DNA from: Pontibacter coccineus
Lineage (GTDB): Bacteria > Bacteroidota > Bacteroidia > Cytophagales > Hymenobacteraceae
DNA length: 64,000 bases
Reading direction: 5' to 3'
Assembly (NCBI RefSeq): GCF_030546575.1
Contig: NZ_JAUOTN010000002.1
Span: 62,001 to 126,000 of the forward strand
Both the position numbers and the translations under genes were made by a program. Shown piece by piece: positions 8,492 through 16,208 of the stretch (the stretch's first letter is position 1; each line of letters starts with the position of its first letter). The notes beneath the pieces were generated by a model. It did no database searches and was not told where the DNA came from. It worked only from the letters and a program-made list of their open reading frames with translations.

Positions 8492-8535
8492 TAACCCCGG
8501 CTGCGCTGTGTATCTGCACAAAACAGCCGGGGTTA
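8492..8535 (-). terminator. Rho-independent terminator, probably for the MoxR gene
   Basis: A perfect 12-bp stem TAACCCCGGCTG (8492-8503) against CAGCCGGGGTTA (8524-8535) with a 20-base loop. It lies about 100 bp downstream of the MoxR-type ATPase gene on the minus strand and may also serve plus-strand reads. Confidence 0.65.
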
Positions 8536-8597
8536 AAACTTACGGAAAGGTATAGAAGCTATTTATGAAAGGAGATCTATGGCGAGGCGCACGCCCT

Positions 8598-8630
8598 TAT
8601 ACCTGCAGGTATAGGTATAGGTATAGCGCA
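8598..8630. repeat. Palindrome and triple tandem GGTATA next to moxR end
   Basis: TATACCTGCAGGTATA (8598-8613) is a perfect 16-bp palindrome. It continues into two more GGTATA units, so that AGGTATAG is present three times in a row. This is the densest cluster of the window-wide octamer. It lies just past the stop codon of the MoxR-type ATPase gene. Confidence 0.85.
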
Positions 8631-8635
8631 AAACT

Positions 8636-9628
8636 TTAGCTGATCGGCACTTTGCGCAGGATGGCTTCGATAAAATCTTTGGTGCGGATGCCGTCGGCTT
8701 CTGCTTCGTAGTTCAGGATGATGCGGTGGTTCATCACATCGTGGGCCACTTCCTTAATGTCCTCGGGCAGCACGTAGTCGCGGTCGTCGAAGTAGGCGAT
8801 GGCTTTGGCGGCACGGTTCAGAGCAATGCTGGCTCGCGGCGACACGCCAAACTGGATGTAGTCGGCAAACTCGTTGAGGTCGTACTCGGCAGGGCGGCGG
8901 GTGGCGAACACCAGTTCGATGATATACTTTTCCAGCGTCTCCGAAATCTGTACCTGGTTGATCTCGCTGCGGATGGCGAAGATGTCCTCCTTGGAAAGCA
9001 CCTTGTTCACGGTGTCGTTGAAGGCCATGTTGGCCATGCGGCGCATGATTTCCAGCTCGTCTGATTTTTTGGGGTAGTCGATGTATACCTTCATCATGAA
9101 ACGGTCGACCTGCGCCTCGGGCAGCGGGTAAGTCCCTTCGTGCTCCACCGGGTTTTGCGTGGCCAGCACCAGAAAAGGCAGGTCCAGTTTATAGGTCGTC
9201 TCGCCGATGGTGACCTGTTTTTCCTGCATGGCCTCCAGCAAAGCCGACTGCACCTTGGCAGGGGAGCGGTTCACCTCGTCGGCTAGAATCAGGTTAGCGA
9301 AAATGGGCCCTTTCTTTACCTCAAACTGCGAGGCGTTCTGGTTGTAGATCATGGTGCCGATCAGGTCGGCAGGCAGAAGATCGGGGGTGAACTGGATGCG
9401 CTGAAAGTCGAGGCGCAGGGCGCGGGCCAGTGAGTTAATGGTGAGCGTTTTGGCCAGGCCGGGCACGCCCTCCAGCAAAATGTGGCCGCCGGTGAACAAG
9501 CCAATGAGCAGGCGATTGACCATGTAGGACTGTCCGACCACCACTTTACCCACTTCCTGAAACACTTGCTTTATTTTCTGCTGGTGGTCTTTCACCTGGT
9601 CCTGATATACTAATTCTTCTGCTGGCAT
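8636..9628 (-). CDS. MoxR-family AAA+ ATPase
   Basis: Cytoplasmic AAA+ chaperone-like ATPase, 330 residues, usual length for the family. Walker A GVPGLAKT is at residues 54-61, Walker B LILADE at 113-118, sensor-1 region VLATQNPVEHEGTYPLPEAQ at about 158-177 and sensor-2 Arg in GVSPRASI. MoxR proteins mature or insert cofactors into partner proteins, often VWA-domain proteins. The usual partners (DUF58, VWA and BatA-type genes) are not adjacent, so the client is unknown. The gene stands alone, with a terminator-like stem at 8492-8535. Confidence 0.92.
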   Translation of the reverse strand: MPAEELVYQDQVKDHQQKIKQVFQEVGKVVVGQSYMVNRLLIGLFTGGHILLEGVPGLAKTLTINSLARALRLDFQRIQFTPDLLPADLIGTMIYNQNASQFEVKKGPIFANLILADEVNRSPAKVQSALLEAMQEKQVTIGETTYKLDLPFLVLATQNPVEHEGTYPLPEAQVDRFMMKVYIDYPKKSDELEIMRRMANMAFNDTVNKVLSKEDIFAIRSEINQVQISETLEKYIIELVFATRRPAEYDLNEFADYIQFGVSPRASIALNRAAKAIAYFDDRDYVLPEDIKEVAHDVMNHRIILNYEAEADGIRTKDFIEAILRKVPIS

Positions 9629-9732
9629 AGCTCAATGGCATTTAAGGGCCCTAAATATAGGAATTCTAAGGGAGGGGCGCAATTAATTGACTCCAGCTGT
9701 GCAGGTGTAGTATAAAAAGAGCTGAAAAGAAA

Positions 9733-9755
9733 AGAGCGCCCTAGGCGCTCTTTTT
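9733..9755 (-). terminator. Terminator whose loop is the stop codon of the upstream gene
   Basis: AGAGCGCC (9733-9740) pairs perfectly with GGCGCTCT (9744-9751). The three loop bases are the TAG stop codon of the PH-like membrane protein gene, so the last codons form one arm. T-runs lie on both sides, so the hairpin could act in either direction. Confidence 0.75.
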
Positions 9756-10262
9756 ATGTTCTGTCTCAAATGCAATGGGGTTTTGTGCCTGTTGCTTCAG
9801 CGTTTCCATGCGTTCACGCTTGGCCTGCCGCACCAGCTCGATCATGCTGTTGAGCCTGTTCTCCTCCACATCTTCAATCGGCAGGATCATGGTGGTATAG
9901 GGCGCTTCGATATGAATGCGATGCTGCCGGGTCATCAGGTATAGCATCAAAAAGAAGCCGCTGAGGAGGGCAAATACATCGTTGAAGTAAACGAAAAAGG
10001 CTGAGATGACGCTCAACGCCAGGTATAGGGGCTTGCCTGTGGCTTTGATTTGCCAGGAAGTGATGTCTTCAAGCATTACAGACTGGCAACTTTTGAAGAG
10101 CCAGTTATTTTGCCGCATCATCACGCGGTGCGTCGTAAGGATAAGCTTCTTATCCACCGTCTGGATAAGGTGCCTTTCACCACCAAGAAGTCGTGTTACT
10201 GCCATTCCTGATGGAGTATTAAGTTTGTTTATTTTCGTGTTGAGTCGTAGCGAGTGTATCAC
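9741..10262 (-). CDS. Membrane protein with PH-like domain, unknown function
   Basis: 173 residues. The first 75 have the beta-rich pattern of bacterial PH-like domains (GGERHLIQTVDKKLILTTHRVM, then VMLEDITSWQIKA). Two membrane helices follow at about 78-110 (LYLALSVISAFFVYFNDVFALLSGF), then a short beta stretch (HRIHIEAPYTTMILPI) and a charged helix. The LTTHRVM pattern resembles the ILTNKRI element of bPH domains. It probably sits in the inner membrane. No partner is adjacent. Its stop codon forms the loop of its own terminator. A -7 box lies about 70 bp upstream. Confidence 0.75.
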   Translation of the reverse strand: MIHSLRLNTKINKLNTPSGMAVTRLLGGERHLIQTVDKKLILTTHRVMMRQNNWLFKSCQSVMLEDITSWQIKATGKPLYLALSVISAFFVYFNDVFALLSGFFLMLYLMTRQHRIHIEAPYTTMILPIEDVEENRLNSMIELVRQAKRERMETLKQQAQNPIAFETEHKKSA

Positions 10263-10331
10263 AGCTAAAAATTGGTGTTAACTATATCCAGGATTCCCGG
10301 AAGCACCAAATGGTTGCATGTAAGTCCGGTA

Positions 10332-10339
10332 CAAAGGTA
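10332..10339 (-). promoter_or_regulatory. -7 box for the PH-like membrane protein; content of gap 10263-10513
   Basis: TACCTTTG on the minus strand matches TAnnTTTG exactly and lies 70 bp before the start codon. No TTTG lies at the ideal distance upstream, so strength is uncertain. The rest of the gap is very AT-rich and carries one copy of the common octamer (CTATACCT near 10408) but no gene. Confidence 0.4.
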
Positions 10340-10513
10340 AATAAATATTAATTCTTATACGAAGCCAACCTGCCCTATATCGGTTTTATTATAAATCGGA
10401 ACAATTGGTACTATACCTACGGTAATTAGATTTATAGGATTGCAAATTAGCTAGCAAAAACTTTGCCCTTTTAAATAATAAGGAATAAATATTATAAATA
10501 ATTTATATTTATA

Positions 10514-10557
10514 TATAGAAGAAGCCGCCCTTTAGGTATAGAGCGGCTTCTTCTATA
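10514..10557. terminator. Terminator after the acidic small protein gene
   Basis: A perfect 15-bp stem (10514-10528 against 10543-10557), core GAAGCCGC against GCGGCTTC. The loop contains the octamer AGGTATAG. It is followed on the minus strand by an A/T-rich tract. Confidence 0.75.
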
Positions 10558-10576
10558 AGTGCTTTCGGGTTCTGTT

Positions 10577-10963
10577 CTAAGCAGTCAGGTAAAATTCTCC
10601 TTCGTGGCCATGGGCGCGCTGGTTTTTGAAGCGACCGATGTCAGTTTGCATGTTCTCGTAAATTTCCAAAATCTCTTCCGAGTCCTGGGTTAATGGTTTT
10701 ATGTGCTCAAGCAGCAATTTGGCTGCCAGCGGGTAGAATTTAGAGTCGTCTGTGTTTTTGGCATTCACCTTAAAACTACTCACGTGCGTCTCCAGCTTTT
10801 TCAGGGCAGGGTGCTCGCCCTTAAACTCTTGAATGGTGTCGCGGAGTTTCTCCCGTATCATCAGGTACAAATCCTCTTCGAAGGTCATCCCGAAGTCATC
10901 CTCCTCCTCTTCATCATCGAAGCTGTAATCTAAGTCGTCATCGTAATCGAAATCGTCTCTCAT
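10577..10963 (-). CDS. Acidic conserved hypothetical protein
   Basis: 128 residues, function not recognised. The first 30 are almost purely acidic (DDFDYDDDLDYSFDDEEEEDD), then come helix-forming segments (YLMIREKLRDTIQEFKGEHP, KFYPLAAKLLLEHIKPL, EEILEIYENMQTDIGRF). No signal peptide or membrane segment, so it is cytoplasmic. The acidic head resembles those of nucleic-acid- or histone-mimicking regulators, but this is only a resemblance. It stands alone, with a good terminator downstream. Confidence 0.7.
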   Translation of the reverse strand: MRDDFDYDDDLDYSFDDEEEEDDFGMTFEEDLYLMIREKLRDTIQEFKGEHPALKKLETHVSSFKVNAKNTDDSKFYPLAAKLLLEHIKPLTQDSEEILEIYENMQTDIGRFKNQRAHGHEGEFYLTA

Positions 10964-11213
10964 GGCTGATAATAAGGTTATTTTGAATTGTTAGTACGAG
11001 CGGTTATTCTCTGGGTGTTGCATAAAGTATACTGTTTTCTTCCCGAACAGATACATAAAAACACGATGGCCTCCTCTTCACCTCCCAAAGAAAATGCATA
11101 AATAATGTTTCGAATCCGTATTTGCAACGCCCCAGGGCATACCTGTATTGAATTATTTTACTTTGGTAAAAAATGGGGCAGGGTAGTGATTTGAGACTAA
11201 AGCTGATAGGTAT

Positions 11214-11243
11214 AAAAAAAGACCTGCTCCCGGGGGAGAGGTC
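11214..11243 (-). terminator. Imperfect terminator; content of gap 10964-11269
   Basis: On the minus strand GACCT and AGGTC (11221-11225, 11239-11243) close around a GC-rich inner stem (CTCCCGGGGGAG). A run of seven T follows (11214-11220), so it probably ends the conserved gene at 11270-12409. The remainder of the gap, up to 10964, shows no credible gene; it would hold the promoter of the acidic protein. Confidence 0.6.
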
Positions 11244-11269
11244 CTTTCTGTGAGGCATATGGCCTGCGC

Positions 11270-12409
11270 CTAGGCGAACTTGCGCTCGATCAGGCGGAGG
11301 AGTTTGTTCACGCTGTCCTGCTTTTTGGTCCAGTCATACCTGCGGGAGAGGTCGTTGGTGATAAAGTGCGTCGCCTCATCGGGGCTCCTGAACTGGTCCA
11401 GCTGCTGAATTGTGTTGTAGTAGGTCATGTTGTCGCCATCAAACAGCTCATTGATGAAGCTGAAGCGTTGGTTTATCGAAATGGAGTTTTTAAGCGACTC
11501 TATCTTGCCGTTGCCCAGCGATTCGCCAATGGAAGCGGAGGCCGGCTTGCTGAACCTTTCGTTCATGGTAGGCCGTTCCGCTCTAAAGCGCTCGTTCAAG
11601 TTGTTGTCGGCCATGGCGGCAGGCCGGGGCGCTGCTGCCACTGCTGGTGCCGGGGCAGGCTTCGTAACAGGTATAGAGGCCTCGCGCTGCGCCATGTGAA
11701 TGGGCGCTACCACGTCTTTTTCCTCGATCGGTGCGGCTGGCGTGGGCTTGGCTACGGAAGCAGCGTAAGCGGCCAAAGGCGAAATTTGCTGCTGCCTGAT
11801 TTCTTCTTCCGTGATCGGCAACAGGCTGTTAAACGCCTGCAGTACCTCAGCCAATGGTGCAATGCTGTCGCGGTTGGCGTTCAGGTATAGCCTGAAACGG
11901 CTCAGGATGTAGTCGCGGTCGCGGTTAGAAGGGGAGAGCGTGCCTACAAAACCCGCAAACAGGGCCTTGTCCAGGTCGATGTACTTGAGGTTTTCCTGCA
12001 GTTTGGACAGCGTGATGTCCTCCTGGATACGCAGGAACTTCTCTTCGAACATGCTTGCAGGGGACAGTTTGAGCAGGAACGTATCCAGGATCGCTTTCTG
12101 AAGCAGGGGTTCAAAGGCGTCGCGCTTGATCAGGATCTTGCGCGAGAGCACATTCATAAAGTTGAGCAGCGCTTCTTTTACCTCTTCATGTTCATAGTCA
12201 AAATACGGACTGCGCAGGTTGGCCATCTCGTGGTGCCACCTGAGCAGGAGTTCCTTGATCACAAACAAATTGACCTGTTTAATGGGCGTAAAGCCAATAA
12301 GTTGTGGTCCGTTAATGGTGTCGTGCGCAGCAAAGTGGCGGTCGCAAAGCACATTTGCCAGTTCTTTGCTGTAACGTTCAAGCCTTAATTGATTATATTT
12401 GTCTTCCAT
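11270..12409 (-). CDS. Conserved Cytophagales protein of unknown function
   Basis: 379 residues from the ATG at MEDKYNQLRLERYSKEL. A longer reading frame upstream exists but would run through the divergent ferredoxin gene, so I reject it. The N-terminal 240 residues are alpha-helical and soluble. Then come a Pro/Ala-rich linker (TPAAPIEEKDVVAPIHMAQ to about residue 270) and a conserved C-terminal block with SINQRFSFINELFDGDN, a helical segment, and SRRYDWTKKQDSVNKLLRLI. No signal peptide. The linker-plus-block layout suggests an adaptor or scaffold. Its start is only 35 bp from the divergent ferredoxin start, so the two genes share control DNA. Confidence 0.8.
   Translation of the reverse strand: MEDKYNQLRLERYSKELANVLCDRHFAAHDTINGPQLIGFTPIKQVNLFVIKELLLRWHHEMANLRSPYFDYEHEEVKEALLNFMNVLSRKILIKRDAFEPLLQKAILDTFLLKLSPASMFEEKFLRIQEDITLSKLQENLKYIDLDKALFAGFVGTLSPSNRDRDYILSRFRLYLNANRDSIAPLAEVLQAFNSLLPITEEEIRQQQISPLAAYAASVAKPTPAAPIEEKDVVAPIHMAQREASIPVTKPAPAPAVAAAPRPAAMADNNLNERFRAERPTMNERFSKPASASIGESLGNGKIESLKNSISINQRFSFINELFDGDNMTYYNTIQQLDQFRSPDEATHFITNDLSRRYDWTKKQDSVNKLLRLIERKFA
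12394..12401 (+). promoter_or_regulatory. -7 box for the ferredoxin inside the divergent gene
   Basis: TATATTTG matches TAnnTTTG exactly and points toward the ferredoxin, whose ATG is 44 bp downstream. It lies in codons 3-6 of the opposite-strand gene. No ideal -33 box is visible. Confidence 0.4.
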
Positions 12410-12444
12410 TGGTATACCTTTCTTTCGTAAAGTTAATAAATAAT

Positions 12445-12768
12445 ATGCCAAATTTAACGGTGCAAAACCTGTTCGATCGGCAGGTGGAAGTGGCACCCGG
12501 TCAAACGTTGCTGCAGGCCCTGCAAGCCGCCGACATTGATTGGATGCACGCCTGTGGAGCAAAAGGCCGCTGCACCACCTGCCGCATTGTGGTGCGGGAG
12601 GGTTTGGAGTACTTTGGCCCGCTTACCGAGAGCGAAGAACGCTACCGTAGTAAAGGCCGCCTACAGTCTAACGAAAGACTAACCTGCCAATGTACATTAG
12701 TAAGCGGAGACGCTCAGGGCCGCGTGCCCCGGCAGACCATGCTCCCGCATATGAAGTATAGCAGTTAG
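12445..12768 (+). CDS. 2Fe-2S ferredoxin
   Basis: Small electron carrier, 107 residues. The plant-type cluster motif is CGAKGRCTTC (Cys37, Cys43, Cys46), with the distal cysteine in LTCQC (Cys81 or Cys83). The N-terminal strand pair (LTVQNLFDRQVEVAPGQTLL) and helix fit the adrenodoxin/plant ferredoxin fold. I chose the ATG before PNLTVQN because upstream codons lie in the divergent gene. The redox partner is not identifiable here. It is transcribed away from the conserved gene, with overlapping promoter regions. Confidence 0.9.
   Translation: MPNLTVQNLFDRQVEVAPGQTLLQALQAADIDWMHACGAKGRCTTCRIVVREGLEYFGPLTESEERYRSKGRLQSNERLTCQCTLVSGDAQGRVPRQTMLPHMKYSS
12449..12456 (-). promoter_or_regulatory. 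-7 box for the conserved gene inside the ferredoxin gene
   Basis: TAAATTTG on the minus strand matches TAnnTTTG exactly and lies in the first codons of the ferredoxin, 40 bp before the conserved gene's ATG. With the plus-strand box at 12394-12401, the two transcripts would overlap at their 5' ends. Confidence 0.4.
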
Positions 12769-12774
12769 AGAGTT

Positions 12775-12957
12775 TGAGGAGTTAGAAAGTTAGAAATTTA
12801 GAAAGTTAAATTATAGCGACGTTACGATGTAACGTCGTGAACAGGTAGGTGTAGGGACAGGTAGCGACCTGTCCAATCGTGCATCAACCTATCAACCATC
12901 AACAATTTAACCATTTAGCAATTCAGCCATTTAGCCAATCAGCAATTACAGCGTAAT
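12775..12957. repeat. Mosaic intergenic repeat, copy 1 (short form)
   Basis: Order of modules: AGTTAGAAAGTTAGAAA tract; palindrome CGACGTTACGATGTAACGTCG; palindrome GACAGGTAGCGACCTGTC; AATCGTGCA; then a low-complexity CAATTTAACCATTTAGC tract. The same modules recur, some in the same order, at 21615-22165, 32155-32370 and 35335-36035. There is no reading frame inside. It ends directly before tdk. Confidence 0.75.
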
Positions 12958-12959
12958 AC

Positions 12960-13553
12960 ATGTTTATAGAACCGCGCGTTGGGAATGATAACCACGCAAT
13001 CAGAAGAGGGTGGATAGAGGTGATCTGCGGATCGATGTTCTCGGGGAAGACTGAAGAGCTGATCCGGCGGCTGAACAGGGCCAAGATCGCCAAGCAGAAG
13101 GTGGAGATCTTCAAGCCGACCATCGACAAGCGCTATCACGAGGAGGACGTGGTGTCGCACAACGCCAATGCCATACGCTCCACGCCGATTGACTTTGCGC
13201 AGGACATGCTGTTGCTGGGCGGCAGTTGCGATGTGGTAGGTATAGACGAAGCGCAGTTCTTTGACGACGGCCTGGCCGAGGTATGTGTGAAGCTAGCCAA
13301 CAGTGGTGTGCGCGTAATCGCCGCCGGCCTGGACATGGATTACCTGGGCAAGCCTTTCGGTCCGATGCCGGCACTGATGGCCGTCGCCGAGTATGTGACC
13401 AAGGTGCATGCCATTTGCGTGCAGTGCGGCGATATCGCGACTTACTCTTTCAGGAATTCCCCGTCTGAGCAGCAGGTGCTGCTGGGCGAAACAGAATCCT
13501 ACGAGGCCCGCTGCCGTCATTGCTTCCAGGAAGGCATCAAACAGAAGAAGTAA
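12960..13553 (+). CDS. tdk: Thymidine kinase (type II)
   Basis: Phosphorylates thymidine to dTMP in the salvage pathway. 197 residues, normal length. P-loop GSMFSGKT is at 24-31; the catalytic Glu is in DEAQFF (Glu97); the lasso/zinc domain carries CVQC (Cys153, Cys156) and CRHC (Cys185, Cys188). The start MFIEPRVGN is the family's usual N-terminus in Bacteroidota. It stands alone, with a mosaic repeat directly upstream that must contain or adjoin its promoter. Confidence 0.95.
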   Translation: MFIEPRVGNDNHAIRRGWIEVICGSMFSGKTEELIRRLNRAKIAKQKVEIFKPTIDKRYHEEDVVSHNANAIRSTPIDFAQDMLLLGGSCDVVGIDEAQFFDDGLAEVCVKLANSGVRVIAAGLDMDYLGKPFGPMPALMAVAEYVTKVHAICVQCGDIATYSFRNSPSEQQVLLGETESYEARCRHCFQEGIKQKK

Positions 13554-13877
13554 ATCTTGAGCTATACCTGCGCATAAGTAGAATGGTTTTATTTCGGTGA
13601 ATTCTTACCTTGAGGCCAAGTGAGAACGCGGGTTCGAAATTTGCGATCGTAGCTCTCGGAGGGGTATTTACATCTGTGAGCTATTCTAAATTTGGTCACA
13701 ACTAGTTTTTGCACACCAAATTTACACCCTTATAATCCCCTAAGGGGGAAGTTATGGAGTAAGAAAATGCTCCACTGTCAGGAATAAAGAGCCAATGCCG
13801 AGTAGGTATACCTGGTCTTTGCCGCTGGCCGCGGAGCTCGCCAAACCTGTATCACCAAAATAGCCGTACTGGAGTAA
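13554..13877. other. Non-coding gap between tdk and recO
   Basis: No gene or known RNA seen. It carries one CTATACCT octamer (near 13562) and the 10-bp palindrome AGGTATACCT (13804-13813), and the short inverted repeat CCCCTAAGGGGG near 13737. The recO promoter should lie here but no perfect TAnnTTTG box was found. Confidence 0.5.
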
Positions 13878-14588
13878 ATGTTAGTCAAGACAAGAGGCAT
13901 CGTACTCAACTACATCAAGTTTCGCGAGTCTTCGATCATCGCCAAGGTATACACCGAGCAACTGGGCGTGCAGTCGTACATCGTGAACAGCGTGCGCAAA
14001 AAAGGCCCGGGTTCCCGCATTGCCCTGTTCCAGCCTTTCACGCTGCTCGATATGGTGGTCTATACCTCGCAAAGGGGTGGCATCACCCGCATTTCAGAGT
14101 ACAAGAGCGCCTACCCTTACGCTACCATCCCTTTCGACATCCGCAAGAGCAGTATTTTGCTGTTTCTGTCCGAGATGGTGTCGCGCACTATTAAAGAGGA
14201 GGAGGAAAACCCGACATTATTTCACTTCCTGTTCAACGCCATCATTGAGTTTGACGAGTTGCAGGATCACTTCGAGAACTTTCACCTGATCTTTCTGCTG
14301 CACCTGAGCCACCACCTGGGCTTCGGCCCGAGCAGCGGAACGGAAATTGTAGAACAGGTGGCCTTCTCGCCCAATGCACAGTCGCTTACCGATGCCCCGC
14401 CGGTGCTGGCACTGCAGGCCTACGAGCAGCTCTTCGACCAGCTGTTGCGCACGCCTGCGCAGGCGGCTATACCGAACGGCAAGGTGCGCCGCGAAATGCT
14501 CTCTATCCTGATCCGCTATTACCAGCTCCACGTAGAGCGGCTGGGCGATATCAAATCGCTGGCCATCCTGTCGGAAGTGCTCAGCTGA
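13878..14588 (+). CDS. recO: DNA repair protein RecO
   Basis: Loads RecA at SSB-coated gaps together with RecR. 236 residues. The N-terminal OB fold is recognisable (LVKTRGIVLNYIKFRESSIIAKVYTE at 2-27, then LGVQSYIVNSVRKKGPG), followed by the helical C-terminal domain (FHFLFNAIIEFDELQ; FHLIFLLHLSHHLGFGPS). The zinc-binding cysteines of some RecO proteins are absent, as is usual in Bacteroidota. It stands alone and ends at a bidirectional terminator shared with the FKBP operon. Confidence 0.92.
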   Translation: MLVKTRGIVLNYIKFRESSIIAKVYTEQLGVQSYIVNSVRKKGPGSRIALFQPFTLLDMVVYTSQRGGITRISEYKSAYPYATIPFDIRKSSILLFLSEMVSRTIKEEEENPTLFHFLFNAIIEFDELQDHFENFHLIFLLHLSHHLGFGPSSGTEIVEQVAFSPNAQSLTDAPPVLALQAYEQLFDQLLRTPAQAAIPNGKVRREMLSILIRYYQLHVERLGDIKSLAILSEVLS

Positions 14589-14589
14589 T

Positions 14590-14629
14590 AAACAGAAAAG
14601 GCGATGCATCTGCATCGCCTTTTCTGTTT
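14590..14629. terminator. Bidirectional terminator between recO and the FKBP operon
   Basis: A perfect 19-bp stem (14590-14608 against 14611-14629), core AAAAGGCGATGCA, with a 2-base loop, A-rich on one side and T-rich on the other. It lies between two convergent genes and serves both. Confidence 0.9.
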
Positions 14630-14644
14630 AAGTAAAATTAGCTG

Positions 14645-15187
14645 CTAGCGTACATTCAGCACGTCTATTTCGAAGATCAGCACAGAGTTTGGTGGAATGT
14701 TGCCGCTACCGTACATACCGTATCCCAGGTGGGAGGGAATGTACAGGTTCGCTTCTTCGCCCTTGCGCATTTGCTGCAGTCCTTCGTCCCAGCCCTTGAT
14801 CACCTGACCCGCACCAACAAGTACCGAGAAAGGCTTGCCTGTTCTGAAAGAACTGTCAAACACGTCGTTGCTCACGTTGCGACCGATGTAATTTACCTCT
14901 GCGTACTGCCCGGCCTTGATCACATCGCCTTCACCTGCTTTCTTGGTCAGGATGTAAATGCCACTGTTCAGTCGTACCACCTTGGTCGTGTCAACAGCAT
15001 TTGCCCTGAAATACTTTCTGATCGTCTGCTCATCCAACTTTTTCTGAGCCTCGACCTGCTCAGGCGTTATATAGTAAGGATTTTTGTTCTCTTCCTTGCA
15101 AGATGCAAAAGAGACCAGCGTAACAAACAAGAAAAGAGCCTTTACGAGCAGGGTACTCAGTTTCTGCTTTTGATGTGTCAGGGTCAT
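14645..15187 (-). CDS. FKBP-type peptidyl-prolyl isomerase lipoprotein
   Basis: Folding enzyme of the envelope. 180 residues; lipoprotein signal with lipobox SFASC (Cys30). The FKBP domain spans about 85-180: GQYAEVNYIGR, DVFDSSFRTGKPFSVLVGAG, QVIKGWDEGLQQMRKGEEANL, IPSHLGYGMYGSGNIPPNSVLIFEIDV, with most active-site aromatic positions kept. It is the last gene of nrnA-FKBP-FKBP, 28 bp after the second isomerase gene. GldI of gliding bacteria belongs to the same class, but nothing here proves a gliding role. Confidence 0.9.
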   Translation of the reverse strand: MTLTHQKQKLSTLLVKALFLFVTLVSFASCKEENKNPYYITPEQVEAQKKLDEQTIRKYFRANAVDTTKVVRLNSGIYILTKKAGEGDVIKAGQYAEVNYIGRNVSNDVFDSSFRTGKPFSVLVGAGQVIKGWDEGLQQMRKGEEANLYIPSHLGYGMYGSGNIPPNSVLIFEIDVLNVR

Positions 15188-15215
15188 GGTAATGGGTTTA
15201 AAAGGTACTCAGTAA

Positions 15216-16178
15216 CTAGTTTTTGATGTCAACAAGCTCCACATCGAAACGCAGGATCGAGTTGGCTGGCATTTGCTCGCCACGTGCCTGCTCTCCGTAA
15301 GCCAGTGGAGAAGGTATAAGCAGGATCGCTTTGCTACCTTTGTTCAGCTGCGCGATGCCGTCATCCCAACCTGGTATCACCTGGCCCTGGCCAAGCGGGA
15401 AAGTGAACGGCTGACCGCCACTCATAGGGTTGTCGTACGAAGACTCCAGCTCCTTGCCATCCAGGAAAGAAAGCTTGTAATGTACCGATACGTTGTCGCC
15501 GGCTTTGGCTTTCGGGCCTTTGCCAGCTTCTGTTACCACGTAGTACACACCCGCGTCGGTTTTCTGCACGTTCTTCAGGCCTTTTTCTTTGATGTACTCC
15601 TGAATTTTAGCGTCGTCGATTTTGATCTGCTCTTTGGCGCGCTCCTGCTGGGCCTGCATCTGCTCTTCGAACATCTTCTGCTGATCCGCTACCGCTTCCT
15701 GCTCAGACTGTATTTTGTCAGCTTTCAGGTAGAAAGTAAAATGAGTGCCCGGCTTCACAAACGGAGGCATTGGCTGGTTAAAGGTGTTGGCGAAAAGCGA
15801 GTCTACACTGATCTTGAACACACCGCTGTCACCAGCGCGCATCATGGTCAGGGCGTTTTCGAGGCTGCCTTTGAAGGTTGGCTCCATTACCGGAAGCATT
15901 ACCGGCTGGCCCTGCTTTCGTGAGTCGAACAGCACGGAGTCGTTGGCTGTGCGGTACGACATGTGCATGGTGATCACCTGGCCCAGACGGGCGCCGGTGG
16001 TGTCGTTGGCAGCAATCTCGCCACGGTTCACATACTCCCCGTCTTTCTGCTCATATATCTTATAAGCCAGGCCGTCAGCCGTCGTGCGAAATTCGTCGCT
16101 TTTGTTTTTGTCGCCACAAGACTGCAGCAACATGGCGCCGGCTAGCACCGGCAGTAAGTACTTTGATTTAAATAGCAT
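15216..16178 (-). CDS. Two-domain FKBP-type peptidyl-prolyl isomerase lipoprotein
   Basis: 320 residues, lipoprotein (LLQSC, Cys21). The C-terminal FKBP domain (about 220-320) is complete: GDNVSVHYKLSFLDGKELE, FTFPLGQGQVIPGWDDGIA, ILLIPSPLAYGEQARGEQMP, ANSILRFDVELVDI. The region at about 40-155 looks like a second, diverged FKBP domain (QVITMHMSYRTANDSVLFDS; FKGSLENALTMMRAGDSG) with the catalytic pocket eroded, so it may act as a chaperone. A charged coiled-coil linker (EEQMQAQQERAKEQIKIDD) joins them. It lies between nrnA (30 bp) and the single-domain isomerase (28 bp), so they are probably co-transcribed. Confidence 0.9.
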   Translation of the reverse strand: MLFKSKYLLPVLAGAMLLQSCGDKNKSDEFRTTADGLAYKIYEQKDGEYVNRGEIAANDTTGARLGQVITMHMSYRTANDSVLFDSRKQGQPVMLPVMEPTFKGSLENALTMMRAGDSGVFKISVDSLFANTFNQPMPPFVKPGTHFTFYLKADKIQSEQEAVADQQKMFEEQMQAQQERAKEQIKIDDAKIQEYIKEKGLKNVQKTDAGVYYVVTEAGKGPKAKAGDNVSVHYKLSFLDGKELESSYDNPMSGGQPFTFPLGQGQVIPGWDDGIAQLNKGSKAILLIPSPLAYGEQARGEQMPANSILRFDVELVDIKN

Positions 16179-16208
16179 CGGTTATAGGTTGGATAAAGTG
16201 TTTGTTAC

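Noticed and set aside
8598..8630. Tandem GGTATA as CRISPR or microsatellite locus
   Set aside because: Only three short units, no spacers; it fits the window-wide octamer.
11004..11258. 84-residue minus-strand frame in the gap
   Set aside because: It includes the terminator and has no protein-like pattern.
12410..12562. Upstream extension of the conserved unknown gene
   Set aside because: It would run through the ferredoxin gene, and the added residues look non-coding.
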